Positions 18,440 to 26,321 of a stretch of DNA of 64,000 bases are shown here, in pieces (within the stretch, counting starts at the first letter, position 1; each line of letters opens with the position of its first letter). The position numbers were made by a program, and so were the translations under genes. Source of the stretch: Actinacidiphila fildesensis (GTDB lineage Bacteria; Actinomycetota; Actinomycetes; Streptomycetales; Streptomycetaceae); NCBI RefSeq assembly GCF_042652185.1, contig NZ_JBHSIX010000002.1, one strand, 5' to 3'. The notes beneath the pieces were generated by a model. It saw only the letters and a list, made by a program, of their open reading frames with translations. It was not told the DNA's origin and did no database searches.

Positions 18440-19566
18440 TTTGACTCCCTTTTCTCCTTCGAGGGCACATTTCAGTGCACCCGCCTGACCTGTACCTTGA
18501 TAGTGATAAACGATCTGGAGCCGCATGAAGTGCAGCGTTAGTACGACTTGTGATCTTGAGCGCCAAATGACCGAGCTGTCGCGAAGTCAAACTCGAGACT
18601 CCGATGGCAACGACTCTGGTCGGCGAACCCTTTGCGACCGTCCAAGACTGTTGTCGATTCAAGCCAGCGCAACCTGCGCAACACACAGAGTCCGTGACCG
18701 CTAGTCGTCAAGTCGGTCTCGTTCCTTACGCACCCCTTGTATGGCCTTGTGATGTTCTCGGCTCTTCTTGGTCCATTGGCTCCGTTACGACCTTCCACAT
18801 CTGGTGCCGGCGGGCGGTGACTCTTGCCAACCCTGCTCAGCGGCTTGGCGGACCCCACTTGGACGCCACTGCAGTCTTCTCGTACAGCAGCAGTTCCGCC
18901 TGGTCGGGTGACGAGCTCACGCCACGTCGCCGGGGCCACTCTGCTATATGACCGTGCGGATCGTATAGATCCGCCACCTAGACCAGGTGGTACTGGAGAG
19001 GACGCCACCGATTCTTCGGATACCTGGCATCCCTCCAGTCTGATCACGGCCGGTCGGCAGTTCGCCGGCAAACGTCATCATGCAACGACGAATCAACTTA
19101 GCCGCACCCAACCGCATTTGATGGCTTCGGCTCCTGCGTTGAGTGGTCAGTCCACACCCTTCGAGAACTGGCGTCCTATGGCACATCCACAAGGTATCGA
19201 ACTTGTGAACTTGCCTGATGTCAAGTGGCTTTGAGTGGTCTCCGTGGGCCAGCTCTGGGATCAGATTCCGACTGGCAACGATGGGAAGACGTCCAGCAGG
19301 GCCAAGTGCGGTCGCGCATCGAGGCCCTTGGTGCGGCCTTCGTGTGAACTAGTGGCCGTGGACCTTATGTCCGGACTCTGAGGCCTGATGTGAGAAGAAA
19401 ATGATCAATACATCTTGCGCAGCGCCATCAGGTCGTGACAAGGTCATTTGCCAGCGGCGAGGGGCGCAATCTGCGCTGTCCTACGGGATGTTGACCCTCG
19501 GACGCGCCCAGGCTCCTGCTACGTATGCCTAGAGGAGTTCCAGTAGTTATTCCCGGAGGTATACCC
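18440..19566. other. Divergent intergenic region between the two arms of the cluster
   Basis: About 1.1 kb with no gene I can support on either strand. The ORFs present lack ribosome sites and recognisable sequence. It should contain the divergent promoters of the two arms. A short in-frame tail (DWQRWEDVQQGQVRSRIEAL, about 19258-19317) followed by a stop looks protein-like and could be the remnant of a lost gene. This is weak. Confidence 0.45.
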
Positions 19567-20586
19567 ATGCTTGACAGCATCCTTGTTACCGGCGGTGCCG
19601 GATTTATCGGCCGTCACCTCGCCCGACTGCTCCATGAGCAAGGGCATCAGGTCACCGCTCTAGACTGTATGGACAACGCGAACGCCCAGTTCGGTCGACG
19701 GGAGTTGGAAGAGGCGGGTATCGCGACCCTCGAGGGAAGCGTCGCTGACATCGCTCTGATGCGCAGGTTGGTTGATAGCCACCAAACCATCGTGCACCTG
19801 GCAGCCCCAACTGTCGGTGTAGAGCAGATGCTTAAAACCCCTGTCTCCCAGGCAAATGCTCTGAATAACGCGGTCTCGCTCGCTGCGATGCTGACCAGCG
19901 ATCACACAATGTTGTTCAGCTCGACTTCAGATACCTATGGACTGCACTCCCTTCACTATGGCGATAAGCCCATGGCTGAGGATGACTTGACAGTGTATGA
20001 ATCTCCTACTGTAAGTCGCTGGAACTACTCCAAGATCAAGTCCATATCCGAGGATGTCTTTGCTGAGTCCGCTGCGCGTAGTACTTCCGTGCGGATTTTT
20101 AACACCTACGGGCCCGGCTTCGACTACCCTGAGGCCCGACGTGTTATTCCACAGTTCACTGCTGCAGTGTTCGCAGGCACACCCATGCGTATCAGCGGTG
20201 ACGGACGTCAGCACCGCGCCTATTGCTACATTACCGATCTGGTAGAAGGAATCAATCGCGCTCTGAGTCACACGCGAACTCTTCCTGTGGGTGGGAACTT
20301 CGCGGTCAACATTGGAAACCCGGACGAGTACTTGAGTGTGAGAGACCTGGCCGATCTCATCGCTGATCTGGCAGTCGCCGAGGGGTTTGTTCAGCAACGC
20401 CCAGAGATCGTCATGGACAGCTATGAGTACTCGGAGCGGTTCAATGACACCTGGAACCGGTGTCCGGACATTACCCGGGCGAAGCAAGTTCTCGACTATC
20501 GCCCCACGGTTTCTGTGCGGGATGGAGTTCTGAAGGTGCTTGAATTCCATGCAGAGCAAGCTTCCATCGCTCCTGCGATGAGCTGA
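19567..20586 (+). CDS. Extended SDR, NAD-dependent sugar-nucleotide epimerase/dehydratase
   Basis: A 339-residue protein from ATG 19567, which has GGAGG seven bases upstream; a longer in-frame start at 19525 is less likely. The NAD-binding motif is LVTGGAGFIGRHLARLL at the N-terminus. The catalytic Tyr-x3-Lys is in RWNYSKIKSISED near residue 160, preceded by a serine-rich strand LFSSTSDTYG. The family includes UDP-glucose 4-epimerases, GDP-mannose dehydratases and decarboxylases acting on NDP-sugars. It is the first gene of the plus-strand arm. Three such sugar-type SDRs lie in this arm, but no glycosyltransferase or aminotransferase is present. Confidence 0.88.
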   Translation: MLDSILVTGGAGFIGRHLARLLHEQGHQVTALDCMDNANAQFGRRELEEAGIATLEGSVADIALMRRLVDSHQTIVHLAAPTVGVEQMLKTPVSQANALNNAVSLAAMLTSDHTMLFSSTSDTYGLHSLHYGDKPMAEDDLTVYESPTVSRWNYSKIKSISEDVFAESAARSTSVRIFNTYGPGFDYPEARRVIPQFTAAVFAGTPMRISGDGRQHRAYCYITDLVEGINRALSHTRTLPVGGNFAVNIGNPDEYLSVRDLADLIADLAVAEGFVQQRPEIVMDSYEYSERFNDTWNRCPDITRAKQVLDYRPTVSVRDGVLKVLEFHAEQASIAPAMS

Positions 20587-20595
20587 GGGGGAGCT

Positions 20596-20868
20596 ATGGC
20601 GATTGTTCGAATCCCTGGGGCGTGGACTCCATCCACCTGTGGTGAAAATAGCATCACCATCGATCGGGGTACCGTGGGTGAACTCCTGGACGAGCTCACC
20701 ACTACTTACCCGGACCTCCGGAAGCGAATTTTCACGACAGACGGAAGGATGGCAAGCTGGGTCAATGTTTATGTCCAAGACGAAAACATAAGAGATCTGG
20801 AGGGCCTGAAAACCTCCGTCACTTCGAGTGATCCTGTCATCGTGATTCCCGCACTCGCCGGTGGGTAA
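20596..20868 (+). CDS. MoaD/ThiS-family sulfur-carrier protein
   Basis: A 90-residue beta-grasp protein. The N-terminal strand VRIPGAWTPST is followed by GTVGELLDELTTTYPDLRKRI, the family's helix, and the C-terminal part DPVIVIPALAGG. It ends exactly in Gly-Gly, the residues that are adenylated and converted to a thiocarboxylate by an E1-like enzyme. The mature diglycine end means no protease is required. Neither an E1 (MoeB/MoeZ) nor a cysteine desulfurase is in the cluster, so those would come from primary metabolism, as is known for several thio-metabolite pathways. It starts 9 bp after the SDR stop and has a GGGGGAG ribosome site. It argues for sulfur incorporation into the product. Confidence 0.9.
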   Translation: MAIVRIPGAWTPSTCGENSITIDRGTVGELLDELTTTYPDLRKRIFTTDGRMASWVNVYVQDENIRDLEGLKTSVTSSDPVIVIPALAGG

Positions 20869-21110
20869 CCTGCACATTTAGGCAGGGCATGGCCCCACCC
20901 TCGGGTAGCACTGACCTATCTCAGCCGGTCAGAGCGGATGACCTGATACGGGGTCGTCGTCCCGATGGTAGTCGTCGGGTCGCGGGTGGGGCCGTTCCTA
21001 TTTCAAATTATAGGCCGATGGCATATTGTCGAATATCGAACCTGGGTTATTTATGTATTCAGGTTGTGCCGAGTTATTTTCCTAAAACCAATCTCCTAAA
21101 GGATGTACCA

Positions 21111-21941
21111 ATGCGTACCGTCGTATTCGGAAGTTCCGGCTTGCTTGGCAGCGCCCTGTGCCGCTCCTCCGCCCCTGGCATGGAGATCATAGGAATCGAT
21201 CGCGCCAACTGCGATATTACAAAAAAGGAGCAGGTTAGCCAGGCTGTCGCTAAATATCGTCCAGATGTCGTTATCAATGCGGCTGCGGTACCTGACACCC
21301 GTGGTTGCGAGGCCGATCCCTCTCGTGCGCTGCGTGTAAATGCATTCGGTGCTCGCAACTGTGCTATTGCGGCTGAGATGAACGGTTCCGCGTATGTTCA
21401 GATCAGTGGCAATGTAGTCTTTGCCGGTATCGAGGAGGCAAGGGAGCGCCGCGAATGGGAGCCGGTAGACAACCACGTTGGTACTCTTGCGGCCAGTAAG
21501 ATTGCAGCCGAGGGTTACGCCCTGACTCTGTCTTCGCGTCCTTTGATCATCCGGACGGCTAGTTTGTTCGGTGATCGTAAGGACGGGACACCTGGCGGCC
21601 TGGTTGGTCGGATTCGAGAACTGGTCGGGCAAGGTCAGAAGCTTCAAATGGTTAACAATTCATGGACTAACGCATCGTTCGCTGACGATGTCGCAGATGC
21701 CGTCCTGGCGCTACTTGGTGACGGGCAACTTGGGATTTTCCATGTGGTCAATAAGGGAGTGACTAGCCCCGCGGCGCTGGCGAGCTCTGTAGTGGAATAT
21801 TCTTCTCTGGATAGCGGGCTCCTGGAAGAGACCATCGGCGAGCGAGAGGACAGCAGGTTGCTCGCTACAGATCTCTCGGAAGCTGCGGGCATATCTATGC
21901 GACCGTTGAACGAGGCACTCGCCGCCTACCTCACCCGCTGA
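21111..21941 (+). CDS. RmlD-like SDR (dTDP-4-dehydrorhamnose reductase family) with altered active site
   Basis: A 276-residue protein from ATG 21111, with AAAGGA eight bases upstream; the in-frame extension to 20889 crosses a low-complexity leader and is not used. The nucleotide-binding motif is VVFGSSGLLGSALC, followed by RPDVVINAAAVPDTRGCE, both characteristic of RmlD-type reductases. The expected Tyr-x3-Lys is replaced: the sequence around the lysine reads GTLAASKIAAEG, with Leu where the Tyr should be. So it may be a non-reductive or regulatory member, or it may use another residue. It lies between the sulfur carrier and the FGE-like gene on the same strand. Confidence 0.83.
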   Translation: MRTVVFGSSGLLGSALCRSSAPGMEIIGIDRANCDITKKEQVSQAVAKYRPDVVINAAAVPDTRGCEADPSRALRVNAFGARNCAIAAEMNGSAYVQISGNVVFAGIEEARERREWEPVDNHVGTLAASKIAAEGYALTLSSRPLIIRTASLFGDRKDGTPGGLVGRIRELVGQGQKLQMVNNSWTNASFADDVADAVLALLGDGQLGIFHVVNKGVTSPAALASSVVEYSSLDSGLLEETIGEREDSRLLATDLSEAAGISMRPLNEALAAYLTR

Positions 21942-21956
21942 CGGCAGGGGAACCTG

Positions 21957-22829
21957 ATGCTCCGCCACGACATGGTCGCCATCCCTTGCGGCGTCCTCAG
22001 CATGGGCACTACCGAAGAAGAATTGGACGCCATTGAGGCGGCTCAGCATTTGCCCCGTGAATGGTTCGAGGACGAAGCCCCTGTCCACTCAGTGGAACTG
22101 GCGCACTTCGCCATCGACCGGCACCCGGTAACCAATAGCCAGTACGCAGCGTTCGTTGACTCTACTGGGTACCGCACCGTTGCTGAGCAACGCGGTTTCG
22201 GTCTTGTCTACGGCCGCGACTTCTGGGAGGAGACTGGCGATGCGTACTGGCTGCATCCTGTTGGTCCCGAGGGTGCGGCGGCGACGGAACGACCGGACCA
22301 CCCAGTTGTTCACATGGCGTGGGCGGATGCCGAAGCCTACGCCGATTGGGCTGGCTTCCGACTCCCGACGGAAGCAGAGTGGGAGTACGCCGCCTGCGGT
22401 CCTAGCTCCCATATCTGGCCTTGGGGTAACGAGTGGGACCCGGCGGTTAACAACAGTGCGGAACATTGGTCTGATCACCGAATCCACGACATGGGCACCT
22501 GGCGAAACTGGTGGTTGCGCCACCACAGCACAGGCCCGCTGCCGGCCACTACGCCGGTTGGTGCGTTCCCTGCGGGGGACTCTGTGTTCGGCGTAAGCGA
22601 CATGGCCGGAAACGTCCAGGAATGGACCGCCAGCACTTACGGTCCTTATGACAAGAATCGCTCCTATGGTGACATATATACCCGAATATTTGGAGTTTAC
22701 AAGGTTCTGCGGGGTGGGAGTTGGATGCACTATAAGTTCCAGTCGCGGTGTTCAGAGCGGATCGCTGCGGACTCCTTCCAGTACAGCAATTTCAGCACCG
22801 GATTCCGCTGTGCAGCCGATGGATCCTGA
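21957..22829 (+). CDS. FGE/SUMF1-family (formylglycine-generating-enzyme-like) protein lacking the copper-site cysteines
   Basis: A 290-residue protein covering one complete FGE-sulfatase domain. Signature stretches are FAIDRHPVTNSQYAAFVDST near residue 50, GFRLPTEAEWEYAA near 132, GVSDMAGNVQEWTAS near 213 and VLRGGSW near 250. Classical FGEs have two cysteines right after this last motif, spaced by four residues. Here the sequence is RGGSWMHYKFQSRCSERI, so His 258 and Ser replace them, with one Cys at about 265. Related domains form C-S bonds (EgtB/OvoA family) or have non-FGE roles. In a cluster with a sulfur carrier, sulfur chemistry is a reasonable but unproven guess. The start has AGGGG upstream. 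Confidence 0.85.
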   Translation: MLRHDMVAIPCGVLSMGTTEEELDAIEAAQHLPREWFEDEAPVHSVELAHFAIDRHPVTNSQYAAFVDSTGYRTVAEQRGFGLVYGRDFWEETGDAYWLHPVGPEGAAATERPDHPVVHMAWADAEAYADWAGFRLPTEAEWEYAACGPSSHIWPWGNEWDPAVNNSAEHWSDHRIHDMGTWRNWWLRHHSTGPLPATTPVGAFPAGDSVFGVSDMAGNVQEWTASTYGPYDKNRSYGDIYTRIFGVYKVLRGGSWMHYKFQSRCSERIAADSFQYSNFSTGFRCAADGS

Positions 22830-22969
22830 GATGCGGCAGTCCGCTTGACACTGCATAGACGCGACCGGGCGACTGTGAGGTAGGATGCACCGCGCGTGTG
22901 GATCGACCATTCTGGCCACGCGTTGAAAGTTTACTGACAGGTACTATCACGGCAAACCAAGGAAAAATA

Positions 22970-23983
22970 GTGAAAATCCTCATCGCAGGTGGTGCGGGGT
23001 TCATCGGGAGCACCATTGCTTCGGCTTGCCTCGACAATGGTATCCACCCGATTATCCTTGACAATCTCGTAACCGGTCGTCGGGAATTCACCGTCGGTCG
23101 AACGTTCTACGAGGGTGATATTGCAGACGGGGAGATGATTGACAAAATCTTCGCTGAACATTCGGATATTCATGCAGTCATCGACTGTGCCGCTCTCATC
23201 GTCGTTCCCGACTCCGTAGCCGATCCTCTGCGTTACTACACTGAGAACATTGCTAAGGGGATCCAATTCCTCGGACATCTCAGCCGCAACGGTTGCACGC
23301 GACTGATCTTCAGTTCCTCTGCCTCCATCTATCGGGCGGACGCTGGTGACTTTTCCGTGGACGAGGATTCTGGCTTGGAGACATCGAGCCCCTATGCCCG
23401 CACCAAAGCTATGTTCGAGACGATCCTCCGCGACGTAGCAACCGTTGGCCTGCGGGTTGTTTCTTTGCGTTATTTCAATCCCATTGGTGCCGATCCTCAG
23501 CTGCGGTCTGGACTGCAGCTGCTTAAGCCCAGCCACGCGCTCGGTAAGCTGATCGATGTCTTCCACAGTGGTGAACCATTTGCCATCACGGGGACTGACT
23601 GGCCCACTCGGGACGGCTCCGGTATCCGGGACTATGTCCACGTTCAAGATCTTGCTGACGCTCATGTCCGTGCCATCCTTCGTTTTGACGCAGTGCTCGA
23701 CGCCACTGGCCCGGAGAACTACCGCGTCATTAACCTTGGGACTGGTGACGGGACCACGGTGCGAGAGCTTGTTGCAGCCTTCGAATCCGTTACCGGCCAA
23801 GCTCTCAAGACCATTGAAACTGCTCCGCGACCCGGAGACGCGGCTGGCGCCTACACTCGCAGCAGTCTTGCGCGAGATCTGCTGGGCTGGAAACCAGAGC
23901 GTTCTATCGAGGATGGTATTCGGGATTCGCTGCGATGGTACGAGAAGCGTGATTCGGTGCTCGGAGTGAGTATCCAAGCTTGA
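22970..23983 (+). CDS. GalE-like NDP-sugar 4-epimerase (extended SDR)
   Basis: A 337-residue protein from GTG 22970 with AAGGA seven bases upstream; an in-frame start at 22898 is possible. The NAD motif is ILIAGGAGFIGSTIASACL, and the catalytic Tyr-x3-Lys is intact in SSPYARTKAMFE. The pattern RYFNPIGADP and the C-terminal RPGDAAGAYTRSS are typical of UDP-glucose 4-epimerases. This is the last gene of the plus arm, separated from the FGE-like gene by 140 bp. It would interconvert C4 configuration of a nucleotide sugar. After it, the sequence passes into insertion-sequence debris. Confidence 0.88.
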   Translation: MKILIAGGAGFIGSTIASACLDNGIHPIILDNLVTGRREFTVGRTFYEGDIADGEMIDKIFAEHSDIHAVIDCAALIVVPDSVADPLRYYTENIAKGIQFLGHLSRNGCTRLIFSSSASIYRADAGDFSVDEDSGLETSSPYARTKAMFETILRDVATVGLRVVSLRYFNPIGADPQLRSGLQLLKPSHALGKLIDVFHSGEPFAITGTDWPTRDGSGIRDYVHVQDLADAHVRAILRFDAVLDATGPENYRVINLGTGDGTTVRELVAAFESVTGQALKTIETAPRPGDAAGAYTRSSLARDLLGWKPERSIEDGIRDSLRWYEKRDSVLGVSIQA

Positions 23984-24244
23984 CGTTTATACTGTCGACC
24001 TGTCGTGACGCCCTTAGCGCTGTTTGCTTTGTCCTGTTTTTCCACGGGGTGATCGCGGGCTCGGTGCTCGTTCTTCGAGCCGGCTGGCCAGCTTGGGTCT
24101 GCCGTGCCGGATTTTTGTACCCCGGCTGGGTGAGGGAGGCTGTCGCGCAAATGCTGTCCTGGACCGTTCAAGAACGTGTTCTAGCCTTGTGCTACAGCCG
24201 GAGATTGGGGGTCGCTGATGGGTGTCCCACATCGACCACGAGCT
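23984..24244. other. Non-coding junction between the cluster and insertion-sequence debris
   Basis: No gene is recognisable. The left part follows the epimerase stop and the right part leads into transposase remnants. The left end of the IS5-type element was not found, so it is probably deleted. Confidence 0.4.
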
Positions 24245-24517
24245 TCTCAAGCCCATCTCGCAGATGCTCTCCCATCTGGAAGTGAGTGTGCACCGAGCGG
24301 CAAACTGGGAGAATCCATGACGCGCTGCGGACCAAGGTTCGCGAGGCTGACAGCCGTGCTGCCGAACCCTCGGCAGGACTGATCGACTCGCAAGTCCGTG
24401 CGTGCCGCTGACACCGTTCCGAAAGAGACGAGCGGTTACGACGCGGGCAAGAAAACCAAAGGCCGTAAGCGGTTCATCGTCACCGACACCCTCGGTCTCC
24501 TGCTGGCCGTTCACGTC

Positions 24518-24526
24518 GTTGCCGCC
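24518..24526. repeat. 9-bp target-site duplication, left copy
   Basis: GTTGCCGCC directly abuts the left terminal repeat of the ISAs1-family element and is repeated exactly at 25905-25913. The duplication lies in the IS5-type transposase codons for Val-Ala-Ala. Confidence 0.9.
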
Positions 24527-25904
24527 CAGGGCTCGTGCAAGTTCCATGGCTGCGCCGTTGGTTGGGGTAGCAGCCGGTACGGGTGCATAGCAGGGCAGGC
24601 ACGGACTTCGTGATCATTGTGGTGACTAAGCCCGATGATCACGAGGTGTTCCGTGCCTGCAGCTGTATCTTCTCCCATCCCTGGTGCGCTGGTGAAGCTG
24701 GGTCCCCTGGACGCCGGTCTGGTCGCTGACCTGCGCCCCTACCTCGACTCGGTGCCCGACCCGCGCTCGCGGCGGGGCCGTTGGTACTCGCTGACAGCGA
24801 TCCTGCTGGTGTGCGCCTGCGCGGTCGTCTCGGGCGCGAAGAGCATCGACGAGCTCGCCGAGTGGGGCCAGCGTGCCTCGACCACGCTGCTGGCGGTCAT
24901 CGGCATCCGCCGTCATCTGCTCAGGTGGCGGCGCACTCCATCGCCGGCCATGATCGGGCGCGTGCTGGGGGCTGTTGACGGTGACGCGCTGGACCAAGCG
25001 GTGGGCGCCTACCTGGCCGACCGGCACCGCGCCGCCACCGAGCGCACCGTGGCACCGGCCACCTCCACCTCCAGGCAGCGGCGCGTCATCGCCGTCGACG
25101 GCAAAGCACTCAAGGGCTCAGCCCGACTCACCTCGGCCCGCCGACACCTGCTCTCCGCGGTCACCCACGGCACCGTCGTGACCCTCGCCCAGGCCGAGGT
25201 CGGCGCGAAGACGAACGAAACCACACACTTCCGGCCGCTGCTGGCGCCGCTGGACCTGGCCGACGCCGTGGTCACCTTCGACGCGCTGCACTCGGTCAAG
25301 GCGAACATCTCCTGGCTGGTCCAGGACAAGAAGGCCCACTACATCGCCGTGATCAAGACCAACCAGCCGACCGCCCACAGCCAGCTCGCAGCCCTGCCCT
25401 GGCGCGACATCGCCGTCCAGCACACCGCCTCCGGCTCCGCGCACGGCCGACAGGAGTCCCGCTCAATCAAGACCTGCGGGATCGCGGACGAACTCGGCGG
25501 GATCGCCTTCCCCCACGCCCGCCTGGCCATCCGCGTCCACCGCCGCCGCAAGCAGAGCGGCAAACGCGAGACCCGCGAGAGCGTCTACGCCGTCACCAGC
25601 CTCGACGCCCACCAGACCAGCCCCCGCGACCTGGCCGCCGCGATTCGCGGACACTGGGGAGTGGAGAACTCCTCGCACCACATCAGAGACGTCACCTTCG
25701 CCGAGGACGCCTCCACCGTCCACACCGGAACCGCACCCCGCGCCATGGCCACCCTCCGCAACCTCGCCATCGGTGCCCTGAAAACCCTCGGAGCCGACAA
25801 CATCGCCAAGACCACCCGGGCGATCCGAGACAACCCCGAACGAGCCCTCCCACTCCTGGGTATCACCAGCAATCCGGACGCACCCGGAACTTGATCAAGC
25901 CCTG
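24527..25904. mobile_element. ISAs1-family insertion sequence, complete (1378 bp)
   Basis: The element is bounded by imperfect 19-bp inverted repeats. The left end is CAGGGCTCGTGCAAGTTCC (24527-24545) and the right end is its complement CAGGGCTTGATCAAGTTCC (25886-25904), 16 of 19 identical. A perfect 9-bp direct repeat GTTGCCGCC flanks it. It contains one full transposase gene. The intact ends, intact gene and exact duplication suggest a recent insertion. Confidence 0.92.
24635..25894 (+). CDS. ISAs1-family DDE transposase
   Basis: A 419-residue transposase filling the element. Family features are the N-terminal DPRSRRGRWYSLTAILLVC, RRVIAVDGKALKGSARL with the first catalytic Asp near residue 150, the second Asp in VVTFDALHSVKANISWLVQ, and IRGHWGVENSSHHIRDVTF, the hallmark with the catalytic Glu. 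The C-terminal helices include ATLRNLAIGALKTLG. The length is normal for the family and the frame is open throughout, so it is probably active. The stop codon lies within the right inverted repeat. It cuts and pastes the surrounding 1378-bp element. Confidence 0.95.
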   Translation: MITRCSVPAAVSSPIPGALVKLGPLDAGLVADLRPYLDSVPDPRSRRGRWYSLTAILLVCACAVVSGAKSIDELAEWGQRASTTLLAVIGIRRHLLRWRRTPSPAMIGRVLGAVDGDALDQAVGAYLADRHRAATERTVAPATSTSRQRRVIAVDGKALKGSARLTSARRHLLSAVTHGTVVTLAQAEVGAKTNETTHFRPLLAPLDLADAVVTFDALHSVKANISWLVQDKKAHYIAVIKTNQPTAHSQLAALPWRDIAVQHTASGSAHGRQESRSIKTCGIADELGGIAFPHARLAIRVHRRRKQSGKRETRESVYAVTSLDAHQTSPRDLAAAIRGHWGVENSSHHIRDVTFAEDASTVHTGTAPRAMATLRNLAIGALKTLGADNIAKTTRAIRDNPERALPLLGITSNPDAPGT

Positions 25905-25913
25905 GTTGCCGCC
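25905..25913. repeat. 9-bp target-site duplication, right copy
   Basis: GTTGCCGCC follows the right terminal repeat exactly and matches 24518-24526. The interrupted transposase reading frame resumes from here. Confidence 0.9.
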
Positions 25914-26214
25914 AGCGTCCAGGACCGCGACAGTGCGAAGCGGCCGCTGCTGTGGACGCGCTTGGACCATCCCACCGTGCGCAAGATCTGGGCAGACCAG
26001 GGCTTCTCCGGTCGGCTGGTGCAATGGGCCGCCGACACCCTGCGACGCGACCTGGACATCGTCCGCAAACAGCCCGACCAGCGTGGATTCCAGGTCCAGC
26101 CCAAACGCTGGGCAGTCGAGCGGACCTTCGCCTGGATCACCATGCGACGGCGACTGGCCTGCGACTACGAACGCAACCCCGCACACTCCGAGACCATGAT
26201 CCGCTGGGCCATGA

Positions 26215-26241
26215 CCCAATGCCACGAAGCTTAAGTTGATC
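26215..26241. repeat. 27-bp inverted repeat, left copy (IS5-type transposase end)
   Basis: This stretch encodes the last residues of the IS5-type transposase (QCHEA and stop) and continues to TTGATC. An exact inverted copy lies at 27785-27811. The pair brackets the IS4-family transposase region. Confidence 0.85.
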
Positions 26242-26321
26242 AAGGTTTCAATGGCGGCTGGCCGTTGGGTGGACTCGTGCGTCGTCGAAGCTCGTTTCGG
26301 GCGGACGGCTACGGTTGTCGC

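Larger units (their letters stand above)
24245..26234 (+). pseudogene. IS5-family transposase gene, frameshifted and interrupted by an ISAs1-family element
   Basis: The left piece reads HDALRTKVREADSRAAEPSAG, then in another frame VRAADTVPKETSGYDAGKK and GRKRFIVTDTLGLLLAVHVV. The reading continues after the inserted element as AASVQDRDSAKRPLLW, KIWADQGFSGRLVQWAADTL, AVERTFAWITMRRRL and ends in MTQCHEA. Removing 24527-25913 (the element and one copy of the target duplication) restores the frame across the junction. An extra frameshift near 24390 and the missing start show that it was already inactive or has decayed. The DDE residues are split between the pieces. Confidence 0.85.

Noticed and set aside
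18538..19071. A 177-codon minus-strand ORF in the divergent region of the cluster
   Set aside because: No ribosome site, unconvincing composition and no family resemblance; it overlaps the likely promoters.
21957..22829. A true formylglycine-generating enzyme with a sulfatase partner
   Set aside because: The copper-site cysteines are absent and no sulfatase with a CxPxR motif was seen in the window.
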